A DNA stretch of 64,000 nt from Climacteris rufus (lineage: Eukaryota > Chordata > Aves > Passeriformes > Climacteridae), in assembly GCA_013398175.1 (NCBI GenBank), contig VZRZ01000409.1, positions 23,491 through 87,490 on the forward strand, in the 5' to 3' direction. Below are positions 1-13,760 of the stretch, one piece after another. The notes below the pieces were generated by a model, which saw nothing but the letters and a program-made list of their open reading frames with translations, did not search any database and was not told the DNA's origin. The number at the start of each line of letters is the position of its first letter. The stretch's first letter is position 1. Both the position numbers and the translations under genes were made by a program.

Positions 1-3000
1 TGTTTGAGATGCATGTTTCAGTCAGACATGTGATGAGGAGAGAGTTAGGTATGGAAGGTGCTGGTCTGATTTACTGATGAGTCTTGCTATCTTAGGGAGT
101 AGAACATGTACATAATGCATCTTCTACATATCTAAAATTTGCTATATAGAAAAAATTATAGCCTTCAGTAAAACACGTGATGTGTTACTTTGTAATGCGC
201 ATGCACCACTGCATCAGTAAAAAGAAGCTCATTTTGGAATAAAAGCTTAAAAGGCAATCCAAAAAAAAGGTAAATCATTCAGATTTTTCCTGTTTATGTT
301 TCACTAAAATGCATCTTGCCTTCCTGCTTTCAACTTTCTTTACTTGTCCTTTTCCATTTAAACTGTACCTATGAGTAGCACAGTGCCGCTCTGGAAGTAG
401 GAGAATTACAAAATTACACAATTACAAAGTTTCCTACAACCACGTGAAAGCTCTTATTCAGCAAACTAAACTGCCACCTCACTAAAGACAAGTATGCAAA
501 CTGCTAAAAGGCAAAAGAAAACCACTAATTGCCTGAGCTTAGAAAGCTACTTCCCCTATGGGCAGGTTATTCTCTAACTGTCAATTAATGTGTTTCTTGC
601 ACATTCCACCAGCTGCTATCAAACACAGAGTGCTGCACCAAGAGCTAAGTATGTGATCCTGGACCTGTGATCCCATCTGATATCATAAAATTCCTGTGGT
701 CATAGCACAGAACTATTACAGCATTTTACACCTTTCCACACAGAATTTGTAACCTCTGTTTAAGGGATCCTATGATTACAAGCCATTCCTGCCTGCCCAG
801 GGCAATAAAGCAGGTATTCAGTTTCTATGACCTCTGAGAATGTATTTCAGGATGCCCTGTAGAGAGAATGCCTCTCTGAAATGGTTCATGAACTGTCAGC
901 AGTTTGCCTACTTCCCCAAACAGAGCCAAAGAAATGGGGAGTTACTGAAAGCAGCTAAAGAACACAGCATCCCCTACCCAGAAAAATGTTTTGTCTGTTT
1001 CAGATACAGTGTACACTTGCTTATTAGTTGACTCCCACTAAGTGAAATATTCACATGGGAAAGTATTTCTCTTCTTATCAGAAACGCAAGGGAAGAAGAA
1101 AACCCTCAACTATTAACTTTTACAAAAACATTCTTCTTTTGGAAACAAAAGTTCTAAAGATGTATGTCAGCACTGCTTCTCTGTAGGAGTACATATATCA
1201 AAAACCAGACTATAAACAAGGAGTTAATAAATTGAGGCCCAAAATCTCCTGCTCATAAGCCAGTATAATAAAATCTGAGAAACAGAGCTGACAGTAGCTC
1301 TATCTCATGAATTCACCAGGCCTGTCACAAGACAGATGACTATCCATGATTACCAAATGCACTAGTGTTTTTATTTGCATCTTAACCTCACTGAATGATG
1401 CTGACACTGAGCAGAGTGTTTATCTAGCAAGACAGGATAGTCACAAGTTCCTAGAACTACTACCTCTTCCTTGTTCTCACTGCTTGCTACACCCTCTCCT
1501 GGCTTCAAGCCCTGAAATAGTCCATAAACTCCTTAGGGCAGATATTATGTCTGTGTTGGTTTTGCACAGTGCCCAGTGTGATTAAATTTTGATCCCAACT
1601 GTCATTTCTAGAGATTTTTTAAATATAGAGGTAGTACAGTGGCTAAGGAGAAGCTTTGGGAAACTGCACTGTTTTTATCAAATGTCATCAAGATTTTGTG
1701 CACATTTTTCTTGACCTCAGACTTTTCCTTCAGGTAATGGAAACTGTGATTTAAAGTATGAATAAAAATATCTTAAAATCCTTATTAAATATTCAAGAAA
1801 AATCACAGGTGCACTGTCTTCATGTTTTGCTGCCCTCACACCCTTGCAGACATTTTCTATCCATACAGGTCCTTCAGCAGAGGTGGAAATATCACATTCC
1901 TAATTGTTCCACTATTGAAGAGTTCCTTGATGGGGGAAATACAAACAAAAGAACAAACAACAAAAAAACCCTAACCTTTTTTAGCAAGTTAGAGTTGTCT
2001 TACAAGCATTGAAAGATCCTTGACCACGTGATAAAGTGCTTTCCAGCCAACAGTGCTACATTTACATAGTTTTCTAAATTATCCAAGCAACCTAAATAAT
2101 ATTCAGAAAGTTTTGTTTTGTGTATACAGCTGATTATTCCATCTCAGTCCCCCAGAATCCACGTTTTGAAGAATGTATTGGCTAGACAAAGGCAGAGAGG
2201 CCCTAAGCTTGGCTTGGGCAAGCATTTTCATTGTCCTTTATGATTAACAGCATCCCAGGGATAATTGCTGAACTTTAAAGCCAGTCTCCCAGCCACAGAG
2301 GACTGTAATTAGCTCATATCTGTTGCTGGTTTTATTTCAGATTGCATGACTGCAGACTAACACAACAGTTGTGCCTCACTGTAAAGGGTGTCCTCCCAAC
2401 TGCAACAGAAACATTTTTTCTTAACATTCAAGTTCATAAGCACAAACAACAAAAAAAATAATTTAAAGTGAAGGAAATATCAACAGAACTAATAAATGCA
2501 GCTGCCATCGCACTTCAAAAGAAAACCCGCAGATGAAGCATGAAAATTATGTAGTTGCTATAGTGCAACATTAGACACTCCCAGGTTGTCACTTTTGCAT
2601 GGGAAGTCATAAGATTTAAGCATGGACACTTAAACGTAACATATGTTGGATGGGGTTCAAAAAATCAGATCTACAGAGAACAAGTAGGTGGTTTGCTGCT
2701 GGAAAGAGGCAGTTGTTTGGCTTGCTTCCAAGACTGACAGGGAGAATCTCCAGGGCAAAATGCTATTTCAGGACTGCATCTTAAGAACACAGGGCCTTCA
2801 AAGTATGGGTCCCATTAAGTTTTACACTGGGATGTGCTCCTGAAAGTCTCTTCCTTTGGCTGAGTTCTAAAATGTATCAAAAACAGTGTGTTCTTAAGGA
2901 ATTGGGTTTGTTAAACTTTGTATCATGGTCCGCTTCCCTGCATTTTGCATAGCTCTTGATTTTCCACCCAAAATGTGTAACACAGTGTGACGTATTGAAA

Positions 3001-3270
3001 AAAGTCATCTCCCATTCTCCAGCTCAGCAACAGAGGACAGTCATGGCACTGATGATTAAAAGCTACTCTTCACTCATTTGCGAACTATCTGATAACATTA
3101 TTGTAAATTTTCCCACAGACCAAAAATGTTGTGAATTACTTGAACTTGTCTGGTGGGATAAGATGGACAGCTGTTTGGTACAGCTTCATTTCTGTCACAA
3201 ATAGAAGACTGTTTCACCCATTATTAGCTGGTCATAGAAGTAAAAAACATTACCTAAGGACTCAAAGGTA
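1..3270. other. Unique intronic sequence, no gene recognised
   Basis: AT-rich single-copy sequence with only short chance open frames (63-84 codons). At 2717-2731 there is TTGGC, five bases, then TCCAA on the + strand, one mismatch from a full NFI palindrome; one such site is within chance. The block around 2190-2350 is less AT-rich and holds a TAATTA-type homeodomain core, but I cannot judge its conservation. Confidence 0.6.
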
Positions 3271-3274
3271 TGCT

Positions 3275-4140
3275 GAGTTAGTTTGCCAGTTACACTAAAT
3301 TGGAGGAACTGCTGACTCCCTTAAGGGTAGAACAGCCCTACAGAGAGACCCTGACAAATGAGAGGGCTGGATAATCACCAACTCTGTGAAGGTTAAAGAA
3401 GACAAATGTTGGATTCTGCACCTGGCACAAGGCAGCCATGGTTGTGTGTATAAACTGGGAGAGGCTGGAGAGCAGCACTGGAGAAAGGAACCTGGGGGTA
3501 CTGATTGACACCAGGCTGAACATCAGCCAGCAGTGTGCCCAGGTGGCAAAGAAAGCCAATGGCATCCTGGTCTGTATCAGCAATAGTGTGGCCAGCAGGA
3601 CACGTGATTGTCCCTCTGTACTCAGCACAGGTGAGGCCACACCTTGAGTGCTGTGTCCAGTGCTGGGCCTCTCAGTTTAGGAAGGCTGTTGAGGTGTTGG
3701 AGCAAGTCCAGAGAAGGGTAACAAGGCTGGTAAAGGGTCTGGAGCACAAGTCTGATGAAGAGTGGCTGAGGGAGCTGGGATTGTTTAGCCTGGAGAAAAG
3801 AAGGCTCAGGGGAGACCTAATCATTCTCTACAACTGCCTGAAGGGAGGGTGCAGGCACGTGGGGGTCAGTCTCTTCTCCCAGACAACCAGCAACGGACAA
3901 GAGGACACAGTCAAGCTGTGCCTGGGAGGTTTAGTCTGGACATTAGGAAAAAACTCTTCACAGGAGTGACTGGCATTAGAATGGGCTGCCCAGGGAGGTG
4001 GTGGAATCACTGTTCTTGGAGGTGTTTAAGAAAAGACTGGATGTGGCCAGTGCCATAGTCTAGGTGGCAAGGTGTTGTCAGTCATAGGTTGGACCCGATG
4101 ATCTCAAAGATCTTTTCCAACTTAATTGGTTCTGCTATTC
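3275..4140 (+). mobile_element. CR1 LINE fragment 1 (5'-truncated, full 3' end)
   Basis: A 5'-truncated non-LTR retrotransposon covering the C-terminal part of the reverse-transcriptase ORF and the 3' UTR. The + strand encodes remnants such as PLYSAQVRPHLECCVQCW, LEQVQRRVTRLVKGLEH, and RELGLFSLEKRRLRGDLI, which I recognise as CR1 ORF2. The 3' end has the GGTTGGACCCGATGATCTC and CTTTTCCAACTTAA signature. Frames are interrupted, so it is inactive. It is antisense to NFIB and directly abuts another CR1. Confidence 0.93.
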
Positions 4141-4157
4141 TTCAATTCTGCCTTTGT

Positions 4158-4803
4158 CAACAGAAAGCTGAATATGAGTCAGCAGTGCCCTGGCAGTCAG
4201 GAGGGCCAACCATGTCCTGGGGGACATCAGGCACAGCATTGCCAGCCAGGAAGGGGAGGGGATTGTCCCACTCTACTGTGCAGTGGAGTTGCCCCACCTC
4301 CTGTCCTGTGTGGTTTTGGGCACCACAATATAATAGAGATACAAAGCTATTAGAGAGCATCTGAAGAAGAGCCAAAAAGCTGGTGAAGGATCTGGAGGGG
4401 AAGCCATGCGAGCAGTAGCCTAGGTCACTCAGTGTGTCAGTCTGGAGAAGAGGAGACTGAGGGGAGACCTCATTGCAGTCTACAATTTCTTCCTGATGGG
4501 AAGTGGAGGGGCAGGCACTCCTGTGAACAGTGACAGGACCGAAGGAAATAGTGTGAAGCTGTGTGAAGAAATGTTTAGGGGGGATATTAGAAAAAGCTTC
4601 TCAGCCAAAGAGTGATTGGGCACTGGAACAGGCTCCCCTGGAAAGTGGTCACAGCATCAGCCCGACAGAGTTCAAGAAGCGTTTGGACAATGCTCTCAGG
4701 CACACAGTGTGACTCTCGGAGTTGTCCAGCACTTTGTCTCAAAGATTGCTGTGGGTCCCTTCCAACTCAGGATATTCCATGATGTTTCTATGATTCTGAT
4801 TTT
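4158..4803 (+). mobile_element. CR1 LINE fragment 2 (CR1-F-like 3' end)
   Basis: A second CR1 in the same orientation, starting ~20 bp after the first ends. It matches the region from the AAGCTGAATATGAGTCAGCA segment of the RT ORF through the 3' UTR, ending with GGGTCCCTTCCAACTCAGGA and ATGATTCTG-type terminal repeats. The 3' end differs from copy 1 and resembles the CR1-F group, so these are two insertions and not a duplication. Coding frames are broken by stops and indels. Confidence 0.92.
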
Positions 4804-7800
4804 GCATCTAATGTTTCTGCTGTTGTCTCTGTGATTTGTGAAATAAGTAATTTTAAAATTCACTTTGATCGACACATTGGTAACCTTTAGTGATTGAGAC
4901 AGTAGCTTGAATTGATCATTTGCTCTCTGCAAGGCAGTTACCTTCCTCACTACCATAAACCACGAAAAACACAAAATGCAGAAGTCCACAGGAATTACAG
5001 AAGGAGTGTGATATAAAATAATCAGTGTTCATCTCTGTAAATCACAGGATAACTGTTTCCTTGAGAACATAATTCATATTATGTTATTATTTTTTCATGT
5101 GCTGGAGGGCCCATACAATGCACATTTCTCTGTTCCTGCTAAACCCCACAAAAATTTTTGGACTCTGTTTAGTGAATGAGGAGGTATTTTCATGTAGTGT
5201 CATTGTTTTACTACTTCCCATGTTTATTTGGACAGATTCATAGCACTGGGTAGGAAATGTATTGGTTGGCAACTTCAGTTTTGGAAGAGAAAGTAAACAC
5301 ATGCTGATTAGCAAACAGTGAACTCTACCGTGTTTAATTTTGGCTTAACAAAAATTAAAACACATACAGACAAACACATGAACTAGGGACCCTTTCCTAT
5401 TTTGCTCCAAGCAGGAACATTTGTCCATACGTTGTTTCCTAACTCTTCTTTGGAGAGTTTCCAGGATTATACGTTTTTGTCTTTTCTTTGAATGTGTTCA
5501 CTTACACTGGCTGCAGATGCCAATAAGGCACTACTTAAGAAAAGAATGATAGGTCACCAATAGACAATTTTCCTCTGAGATGTAATTGAAAGCACTAAAC
5601 CAACAAATTAAACACAGTTCAAAAAAAATTTAATTATGTCTAGTGTTGTTAAATGAAAAGTCACAAGAGTCATTGATAAAAGAGCCCAGAAAAAATATTG
5701 GAAAGAGACAATGAGTTTCAATGAGTTTCAAGGCTAAAGATAAATATGCAACAACCACCTAAGTTTTCATTTGTCATTGTCTTTCTTTTAGTTCTTCCAT
5801 TGTTCCTTTTAGTCCTTCATTGAGTTACCTACCCTGAAAGTGGAGGTGTTTAAGGCATTCATTCTTAGTACATGCTAATGTGCTGTCTTGTCTGAGATTA
5901 TGACACACTTTTAAGTGGATTTAAGTGCTTAGAGCAGAAAAATAGGAGCACGAAGTCATATTGTCTATTTTCAGAGCAACCATTGAATCCCTAGCATCAT
6001 TTCAGGCAAGAAGATACTTTTTTCTGTGCTTAGATTCGTCTTGCTGTTACAGGTTTCTCGGATTCAAAGAAGACTTGGTGTTATTTTACTTACACCTGTA
6101 AAACAGCCTCAGAAAGAGTGCAAGTAGACAGTGCTCTTAGAATTCATTATCTCATCTCCTTCACCACATCTTTCTAACTACTTGGCAAATATTTTTTCTG
6201 AAGTCAATAACCTCAGAGCCAGAGGTGTATATGAAGTACATAGCAACACACAGCAAAGCCTTTTACATGCTTGCCACATGTGATGCAAAAAGAAATCACT
6301 GAGCAACTTTTCATACTCTATAAAGATGAAAAGCATTTCCTTCCACCAAGCCCTGAAGCCAAGGGCTGCATCCGCCAGAGCCATTCAGTTGATTTCAAAC
6401 AAAGGTAGGAAATGGCTGTATCCTAATGTTTCATTGTGGTCCCATGAGTCAGTCCTTTGGAACTCGGTACCTATTCTTCACTCTTGTACCAGAAGAAGGA
6501 AAAAAAAAAAAAGCCCACCCAGAAAAGCAGCAGATAAACAGAAACAGCAAGGCTGTTCTGATAAATGCTTTGCTCAAGAGAGAGCTCCTAGTCCTTAACT
6601 TTTCTTTTCACTTCCTAATCTCCAGCTCTGCAATAACATTTGCTCACCAGCAGGAAATCACTCGTGGTGAACAGCTTTTCTAGTGCTATGATGGCCCAGC
6701 ACTGAACTGGCCTGTCAAAGCCATGTTGTCAGGGAGAAAGAAAGAGAGAAGGTGTACAGGCTGAGGTGACTCCGTAACCCTCCTGAGTGGAAAACCACTC
6801 TTGCAAACGCAAACATAGGAAGGTTATTCACAGTAGTAACTAAGGTAGCCAAGCCACAAGAAGTACATTTTTACTTACCAGTTAGCATATTTTTCTTCAG
6901 GGTTAACAGATACCTTTTACAAAAAGCAAAACCATGAAGAAACAGTGGAAGTGTTGCCAAAACCACATCACAAAGCACTGACCCTGCTATTCTTACTAGT
7001 CTACAAAACTGTTTATGATGTGGATGACCAGATTAATGTTACAAGAACTGTGGCACTGCATGCTGATATGGTATGCTACTGGGCAAACAACACAGCATTT
7101 AAAAAAACTCCTACAAAAAAGAGGTATTGAAAAGTTTGCTATTGTTTTATAACACTGGAAATCATTTTATCCACCACAGACATGCAGCTGCCTCTAAGGT
7201 GAGCAGTGGCAAAGGCTTAACACTGAAGTTGAAAATACTCAGTATTTCAGAATCTCAGTGCCTCCGAAATGTCTCAAGCTGAGTACGACAAATGTCTGCA
7301 GCTACAAACATTCACAGCTAATATAACCTTATCTTCTCAAAACTACCTGTGGTGACTACAAGATCCTGCACAATCATTAGGTACCACCATAAGATCTGGG
7401 ACACCAACCTCATTCAGGCAGTGAGAACTTTATAGTTCAAATGGAGATCCCAGTTACAAGATCTGTTAAAGAACAGCATTAAATACTAAAAAATAAAAAT
7501 ACTAAAAGAGGAAAATAGGAGTTGGGCTAAAATGCAGTATACCTTTTTTAACATTATTGAAAGGCATTACTGTAGATTTTACAACATGAGAACTTTTAGC
7601 ACACACTCAATGGTGTCTATTGAGTCTGTCAATATGTCATATGTCAATATGACCAAATGTAAAAATCATGTAATTGTTCTTCATATGAAAATATGAAAAT
7701 TCAACCTATAAATGTATGAATAGTTTGTGGATTGAAACAATATACTTTTTGAGATTTTCATGACATTCCCTAAACTTTAAAGTCATCAGGTTTTGCATTT

Positions 7801-8470
7801 TATGAAAAAGAAGACCCAGGTTCTCCATCTACAAAGCAGAAGACTAAAGTCTTGTTTTTCTTAGAAAATCTTGATCTAACTATTGTCAAAGTACATCATT
7901 ACATAGACTATGACTCTCATACTGGCAATTGTCTTCTTGCTCATTTAAAAGATACACATAATGCCCCCTCAGTTTGGTTTTTTTTGGCTAACATCTACCA
8001 ATAAAATTTCATCCATGTCTTTAACATATTTTAGGGACTCAAGCTGACCAACTGCCAAAACTGTATGGCATGTATAACATCATATAATGAGGCATAAACT
8101 GCATGAAATTCCCTCATACTTTGCGAACATATCAAAAAGTCAAAACTGTTTACAGAGGTACGAAAACTATGGAGAACACAGTTTATAAAACAAAAAAAGA
8201 AATGTACTCTATGCAACAGAAAAGTTAAAATTAAAATGCAGTAACAGCACTATCTTGTTAGAAACACTTGGCAGCATGTCTAAAGCACCATGGTCAAAGG
8301 CATGATGCAGTATGTGCTGTGTTCCAGTCAGAAACATTCCCAAACTCCAAACCTCTCTAGCCATCATCACCACTTCATTTGGCAGTGGCTCCACAAACTC
8401 AGATCATCTAGTCTAAATTTACTCCACATGAAATAGACACAAATTTACTAGATCTGTGTTGTGTTTCATT

Positions 8471-8515
8471 AAAAAAAAAAAAAAAAAAAAAAAAAATTGA
8501 AAAAAAAAAAAAAAA
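8471..8515 (+). repeat. Interrupted poly(A) tract (A26 TTGA A15)
   Basis: Twenty-six consecutive A, then TTGA, then fifteen A. It reads as poly(U) in the NFIB pre-mRNA. Avian CR1 elements do not end in poly(A), and no processed gene copy is recognisable next to it, so it is best called a simple repeat. Confidence 0.95.
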
Positions 8516-11500
8516 TTGGAAAACAGCAATACAGCGTTTAGCTGGGCAGCTACAAAGACAGTTACAATACATCATGAAAGCCCACTTGTACATCATGTCC
8601 ACATCCTGTTTTCATTTAAAATTTTTGTGACACTTTTCTTTATTTGTCTTCCTTTCTACGTTCTTCCAGTTTCTCAGCCCCGCACTTTTTTTTCCCGTGC
8701 TGCTGCTGCTGCACTGGACACAGAACCAATGTGTTCAGAACAGATAACAAGCAGTGTTTTGAGTGGATAAAAAGGCAAAAGGACACAAAAAAGAACTGCC
8801 ATCTCTTTGATTAGGAGTTGAGCTACAAAAATTCTGAAGGCTGTATTCATCTTTCCTCAGAGTTATCACCAAAATTATTTTCTCATATTCTCTAAAAAAA
8901 GCCCTCCAAAGGAAATTAATGCATTCAGCACACTCAATTCACATTACTGCCTGCTGTCTCTCTTAAAAGAACATGCATAAACTGATAGGGGCCTTTTAAA
9001 GTAGCTTGGTGGATTGAGAGATTTGCTTTTCAGCAAACTTTGTCATTAGTGTGTTCCTACTCAGAACACTGAAGATAACAATCTCTCAAGACCAGAGACT
9101 GTGTAAAAGACACAAGTCAACATATCTGAAAGCAGAGGTGTTAAGGTAAACAAAAATATTTATTTTTATATTTCTATTTTTCAAACTCTCTTGAAGACAC
9201 CAAAGAAGTAATTTTTTTATTTTCTCTTAAGAACCTTTTGAGTATACTGAGAAGATTGTTCCTCTTCAGTTCTTTCCCATGAGTTTTTTAGATAGAAAAA
9301 TAAAGAATGGAGGACTGTATTCCCAAAACCTCTGACTCTGAAAGGCTTCAAGCATGAAAAATGCAATACAAGCTCCCAGCCACAATCTAGGACAAAACAT
9401 GATGTAGATCTATAAAAAAGAGGAAAGCAAAATAACTATTTTGTCTTCATATTTTAGTGAAAGATTGAGACATAAACCTTACTCAGAAGTTACAGAATAA
9501 ATCCTAGACTTCCTCAAAAAGAAGGAAAAAAGTGTTTTAACTAGTGTAAGTACCTTCATAGAGAGAAAATAACAGGTCATAAAGAGCTCGTCAATTTTAC
9601 ACAAATGGCATAACAAGAACTATACAGTGAAGTTAAACAACCTCAATTTAGCATCAGCAAGAAAGACAAAGCATTGGAACAAATTACCAAACTACCAAAT
9701 TTTAAGACACGGTTTTTGTCTCAGGTGCCTCATTTATTTCATGTATCTAAGCTTTGACAATAACATTTGTGTACATGATAAGTGTCTATTCTTTATTAAA
9801 GTAATTAGAAATGTGATTTGAGCCGAGGACTTAAGCAATCCTTGTAGCCTATATTCTGCCTCTTTCAAGAGTTGTTACCCAGAATAAGTAACTTTGCACT
9901 TCTACCTTAATTTCTTAGTCTCTAAAATGGAGATAACACTACTTATCCACACACCTCAGTGCATAATGTGAATTAGCTAATGTTTTAAACTGCTATGAAA
10001 TTGAAAAGCCAACCTTAAACATAGTTTTATTAACAGAACCATACATACCATCTGCAAATTAATAAAAATAATTTTTTTCACAGATTTCTTGCAAAGATCA
10101 ATAATAATTTTACCAACCAGGCAGTCCAGATTTTAACAGCTTAAAGGCTACTGTGTCATATTCATGAATGTCACAAAAATAGCAATGTAGCTTCTAAAAA
10201 ATTACTGAGAGTAGCCCCACTGAAAACAGAGTGCTCAGGAGTTCAGGGCTGAAGTCCTCCCACCTTTGCATAAACTCTGTGGCTGTCATGAGCCTTTCTC
10301 CTGTTCTATACATCAGATATGTCTGCTTGTAGGAAAAAAAAAAAAAAGACTACGTTAAAAGCCAAGTTTTAATTTAGAATTTAATAAAAATTGATTAAGC
10401 ATCACAGAGCACAAACAAAGTTGCTCCATAAATCTCTCAGCTCTTTTTATGCAGGAATGAAAGAAAACACTGTCTGCTGAAGCAGATGACAGATGCTGGC
10501 TTAAAGATAAGTATTATTTATACTTCTGTACCAGATTTCTTCTTATGCATATCTTATCATGCATGGATATACAATCAACAAAGCAATTATTCTGTACCAG
10601 TCAAAGACCTTACAACATACTTTTGCTCCATGGGAATTTATTTTACACAGCTCATTGAATGAAAAAGGGAGAAAAAAGTCTTTCAAGAAAATGTTTAAAT
10701 TATATCTGAAATACTCTTTCCTGCTGAAATGTTGAAATAGAACAATTGAAAGGTCTATAAACTGGCATGTTTGGAAATGCACAGAGGTCTTGCAAATCAC
10801 TTGGAAATATCTCTAATATCTGCAAATATCTGAAATCAGGGAATTTTTAACAAAATTAGCTAATGCAATTTATTTCTCCAAAGACTACTTTTATAGATCC
10901 TTCCCTCTATGCAAAATGTAGAGTGTCTGCACAGCTACAATCCATCGTAGCAGATTTTAGCATTATCATGGGTATGAACCTATATATTTGATAAAAAATA
11001 TGTTTTTCCATAAGCAAAACTAAATATATCTTCCATGCTTTAATGCCTTTTCTTCCCCCTACTCCCATGAACCCTCATATTCAGTAGTAGCCCACTGAAA
11101 CACTACATTTTTCTGTATTACTAGTCTAAAGAAAACAGAGAAAAGGACACAATGATCTAAATGCCATGATCTACTCTAATTTGTCTAGGAGCAGATTTTG
11201 AGGAATGCAGACAAAAACAGCATGTTTCTGCCATGATGTAGAGGCACTTCCATCATAATCACAAAAGAATCATTTTGAGATAAAGTGACAATTCCTTAAA
11301 ATTATACTGGTGAATAAATTAACTTGTAGGCATTTAATTGAGTAAAGTTATATTGTGAGAATCAGAAATGTATAACTAAAATGTGATTCATAAATCAGCA
11401 CTTATGCTGCAATAAGAAATCTATTTCTCTTTTTTGAATTATGCAGAATTGCACTATAGGGCCATATCAGTTAGAGGATAGTAAGTCTTCATGAGTTTCT

Positions 11501-12582
11501 AGAATACTGTCATTCCCCATAAAGATACATCACACAGGAAAGAGTTTATTTGAGTAGCTAAGAAACCTTCTTTTCAAATCTGGCTGCTAATGTCCATCGG
11601 AAGTAATTTGACAACCTGTACTATGATTAAGATTGAAGTAAATTAAAAGCTTTAGTGCACATGTATATCTTACCTCTGTACAAACAGTCTGCTTTTTCAT
11701 TCATAGTGAATGATACTCACAAATACTGAATACAATATTTATGAAATTTAAATAGTTTTGCATTCTTCCTTTTAGTTAAAATTTCTGCCACTAAAAAATT
11801 TTTTGCCATGCCTGGACCCTTCAAAGTGAAGAGATGTTCATGATAGAAAAGCAATTAAAGATCACAAGTAAAAAGCCAGAGAAATAAATACAAGCATCTT
11901 AAGAAGAGATTGCTGTTTGTGTTCTTGGTGTATTTTCACTCATGAACAAGGAAACAATGTCTCACTGGCATGGTGGTTGGAATAACAATATGTGCTGCCA
12001 GGTGAAAGAACTAAGGCATCTCCTAATAGCAATGGGTCCAATTTGTCACTGGGTTTCAGACTATCTCATCTCTTAGACAGCTGAGAGAAGCTATTTATAA
12101 TGACTGGTCAGTCCACTGATCAATCACTGTCTGCCAGGCAGACATTTGAACTAATTAAAACCTAAACCAAACAGGCTTAAGAAGAAGGTTAGTTAAAGTT
12201 TTAGAAAATAAGAGGAGAAAGACTTCTGAAAGAAGAACCAAAATACATAAATCTCAAGTGTCTAAAATTAGGGAGACTATACCCAGACTGCCGGTTGCTG
12301 GCTGGACTGTTCTGGGCAAAGTCTTTTAAATCAGTGGAGTCCAAGTATTACATTCATAGCAGATGACAGGAAGGTGAAACATATACAGATGGGATTTTAC
12401 AATATATTTAAATTGAAACCTTCCCAAGGTATCCTCAGAATGCCATTTCATCTTTGAATTTCTCTGCTTGCTATTTTCTTAAGATGAAAATACTTTTCAA
12501 ATGCAGCCAATCTGAAAAACAAGCTAAGTTGAATCATAAGCAATGCAATGGCATGCCAGCTTACACTACATTCAGACACTGT

Positions 12583-12603
12583 GTGTAGACACTGTGTCTA
12601 CAC
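12583..12603. repeat. 21-bp perfect inverted repeat (10-bp arms, 1-bp centre)
   Basis: GTGTAGACAC at 12583-12592, T at 12593, then the exact reverse complement GTGTCTACAC at 12594-12603. It contains AGAC and GTCT cores like SMAD-binding elements. Function is unknown. Confidence 0.9.
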
Positions 12604-13360
12604 ATATAACAGATGAAATACAAAGATACAGAATAATAAGCTTTTATGTTTCTCATAATTGTCAGAGACGAAATGTCATAAAAATTCCCACTGACTTAAG
12701 AAGAATTTGGATTAATTCTTCTGAATCATGACAGTAACACAGGAAACTTACTTTTTCAGAAGTCTATCTAAAAATGTCAGTGGCTTTTTTCATATTATTG
12801 ACTCTAAGACAAATGTGTCTTGGAAAAAATACCACAAGCAAAATATTGCAAAAATACCTGTGGAAAAAAGTACCTATTCTACAGTCTTTATTTTAGCACT
12901 TCCATGCTTTTTCGTGGGCGAATATTGTAACTGTATTTGCACCAACTCACCTGCTAAACAGGCTTCTCATTTATAAAACTTTTCTTGTTTATAATTATGG
13001 CTTATTCGTTACACTTCAGATAGCCAACAGTCAGTCTCCTGCTTATGACAATCAGGTTTTCAAAACTATTCACAAATTTAACTCTCACTTCGTATCTTTC
13101 ATAGGGACACATCAAAAGTTTATTGAAAGAAATATACTTGAGTACATCTGTCATAATACTAAATGTTCTGGACCTGTCAAAGAGTTGACTCTTCTTTTGT
13201 CTATCTTTACTCCAGGGATTTTGACTGTGTACAAACTTCGCCATGTTGAGTAATTAGCAGAATGTCACATTTCACTAAAAATAAAAAAAATTAAGGAACT
13301 TCAAAGAAAAACAAATCTAATGACATTTCTCTGAAAGTTGACAAGAAAGGCATTGGGAAA

Positions 13361-13380
13361 CAAACAAACAAACAAACAAA
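13361..13380 (+). repeat. (CAAA)5 microsatellite
   Basis: Five perfect CAAA units, preceded by AAA. Confidence 0.95.
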
Positions 13381-13489
13381 AAGAACCTCCTGCTCCTTAA
13401 GGTTCAAATCTATAACAAGTGAGAAAAAGAAGTGGCATTCCTACTCAGCAAAGTCCTCTCTGAACCCATCCTTCAAAGGAAAGCACTGT

Positions 13490-13760
13490 CAGTGCTGAGC
13501 TGCTAAACAGTTAATCTTCAGTAACTCCGCTAAAGAGCACTAGTGGCAGGCTGCCCGTCATTCTCTTAGACAGAGCTTGTCAGAGAAAGTAGGGCAGCTT
13601 GTCCAGCCCAGCAGTCAACTGATTACTAGCGAGCTCAATGGGGCTGCCGGCCAACCCCTGAGACTGCTGCCAGCCCCTTGGGTATTCAAAGGCCAGGATC
13701 CAGTGTGGCTGGCTTTGCCAGAATCACATGATGTCAGTACTGTTCTCTCCAGACCAGAAT
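13490..13760. other. Higher-GC, high-complexity block; possible conserved non-coding element
   Basis: This block has a more balanced base composition than its surroundings and lacks repeat hallmarks. It includes TGGCTTTGCCA at 13709-13719, an NFI-like inverted pair but with a 3-base rather than 5-base spacer. There is a 61-codon chance frame. Conservation cannot be judged here. Confidence 0.25.

Noticed and set aside
2717..2731. Near-consensus full NFI site TTGGC-N5-TCCAA
   Set aside because: One mismatch from the palindrome and isolated; expected by chance in 64 kb, so noted but not called as a site.
3535..3969. 144-codon + frame
   Set aside because: CR1 reverse-transcriptase remnant, not a host gene.
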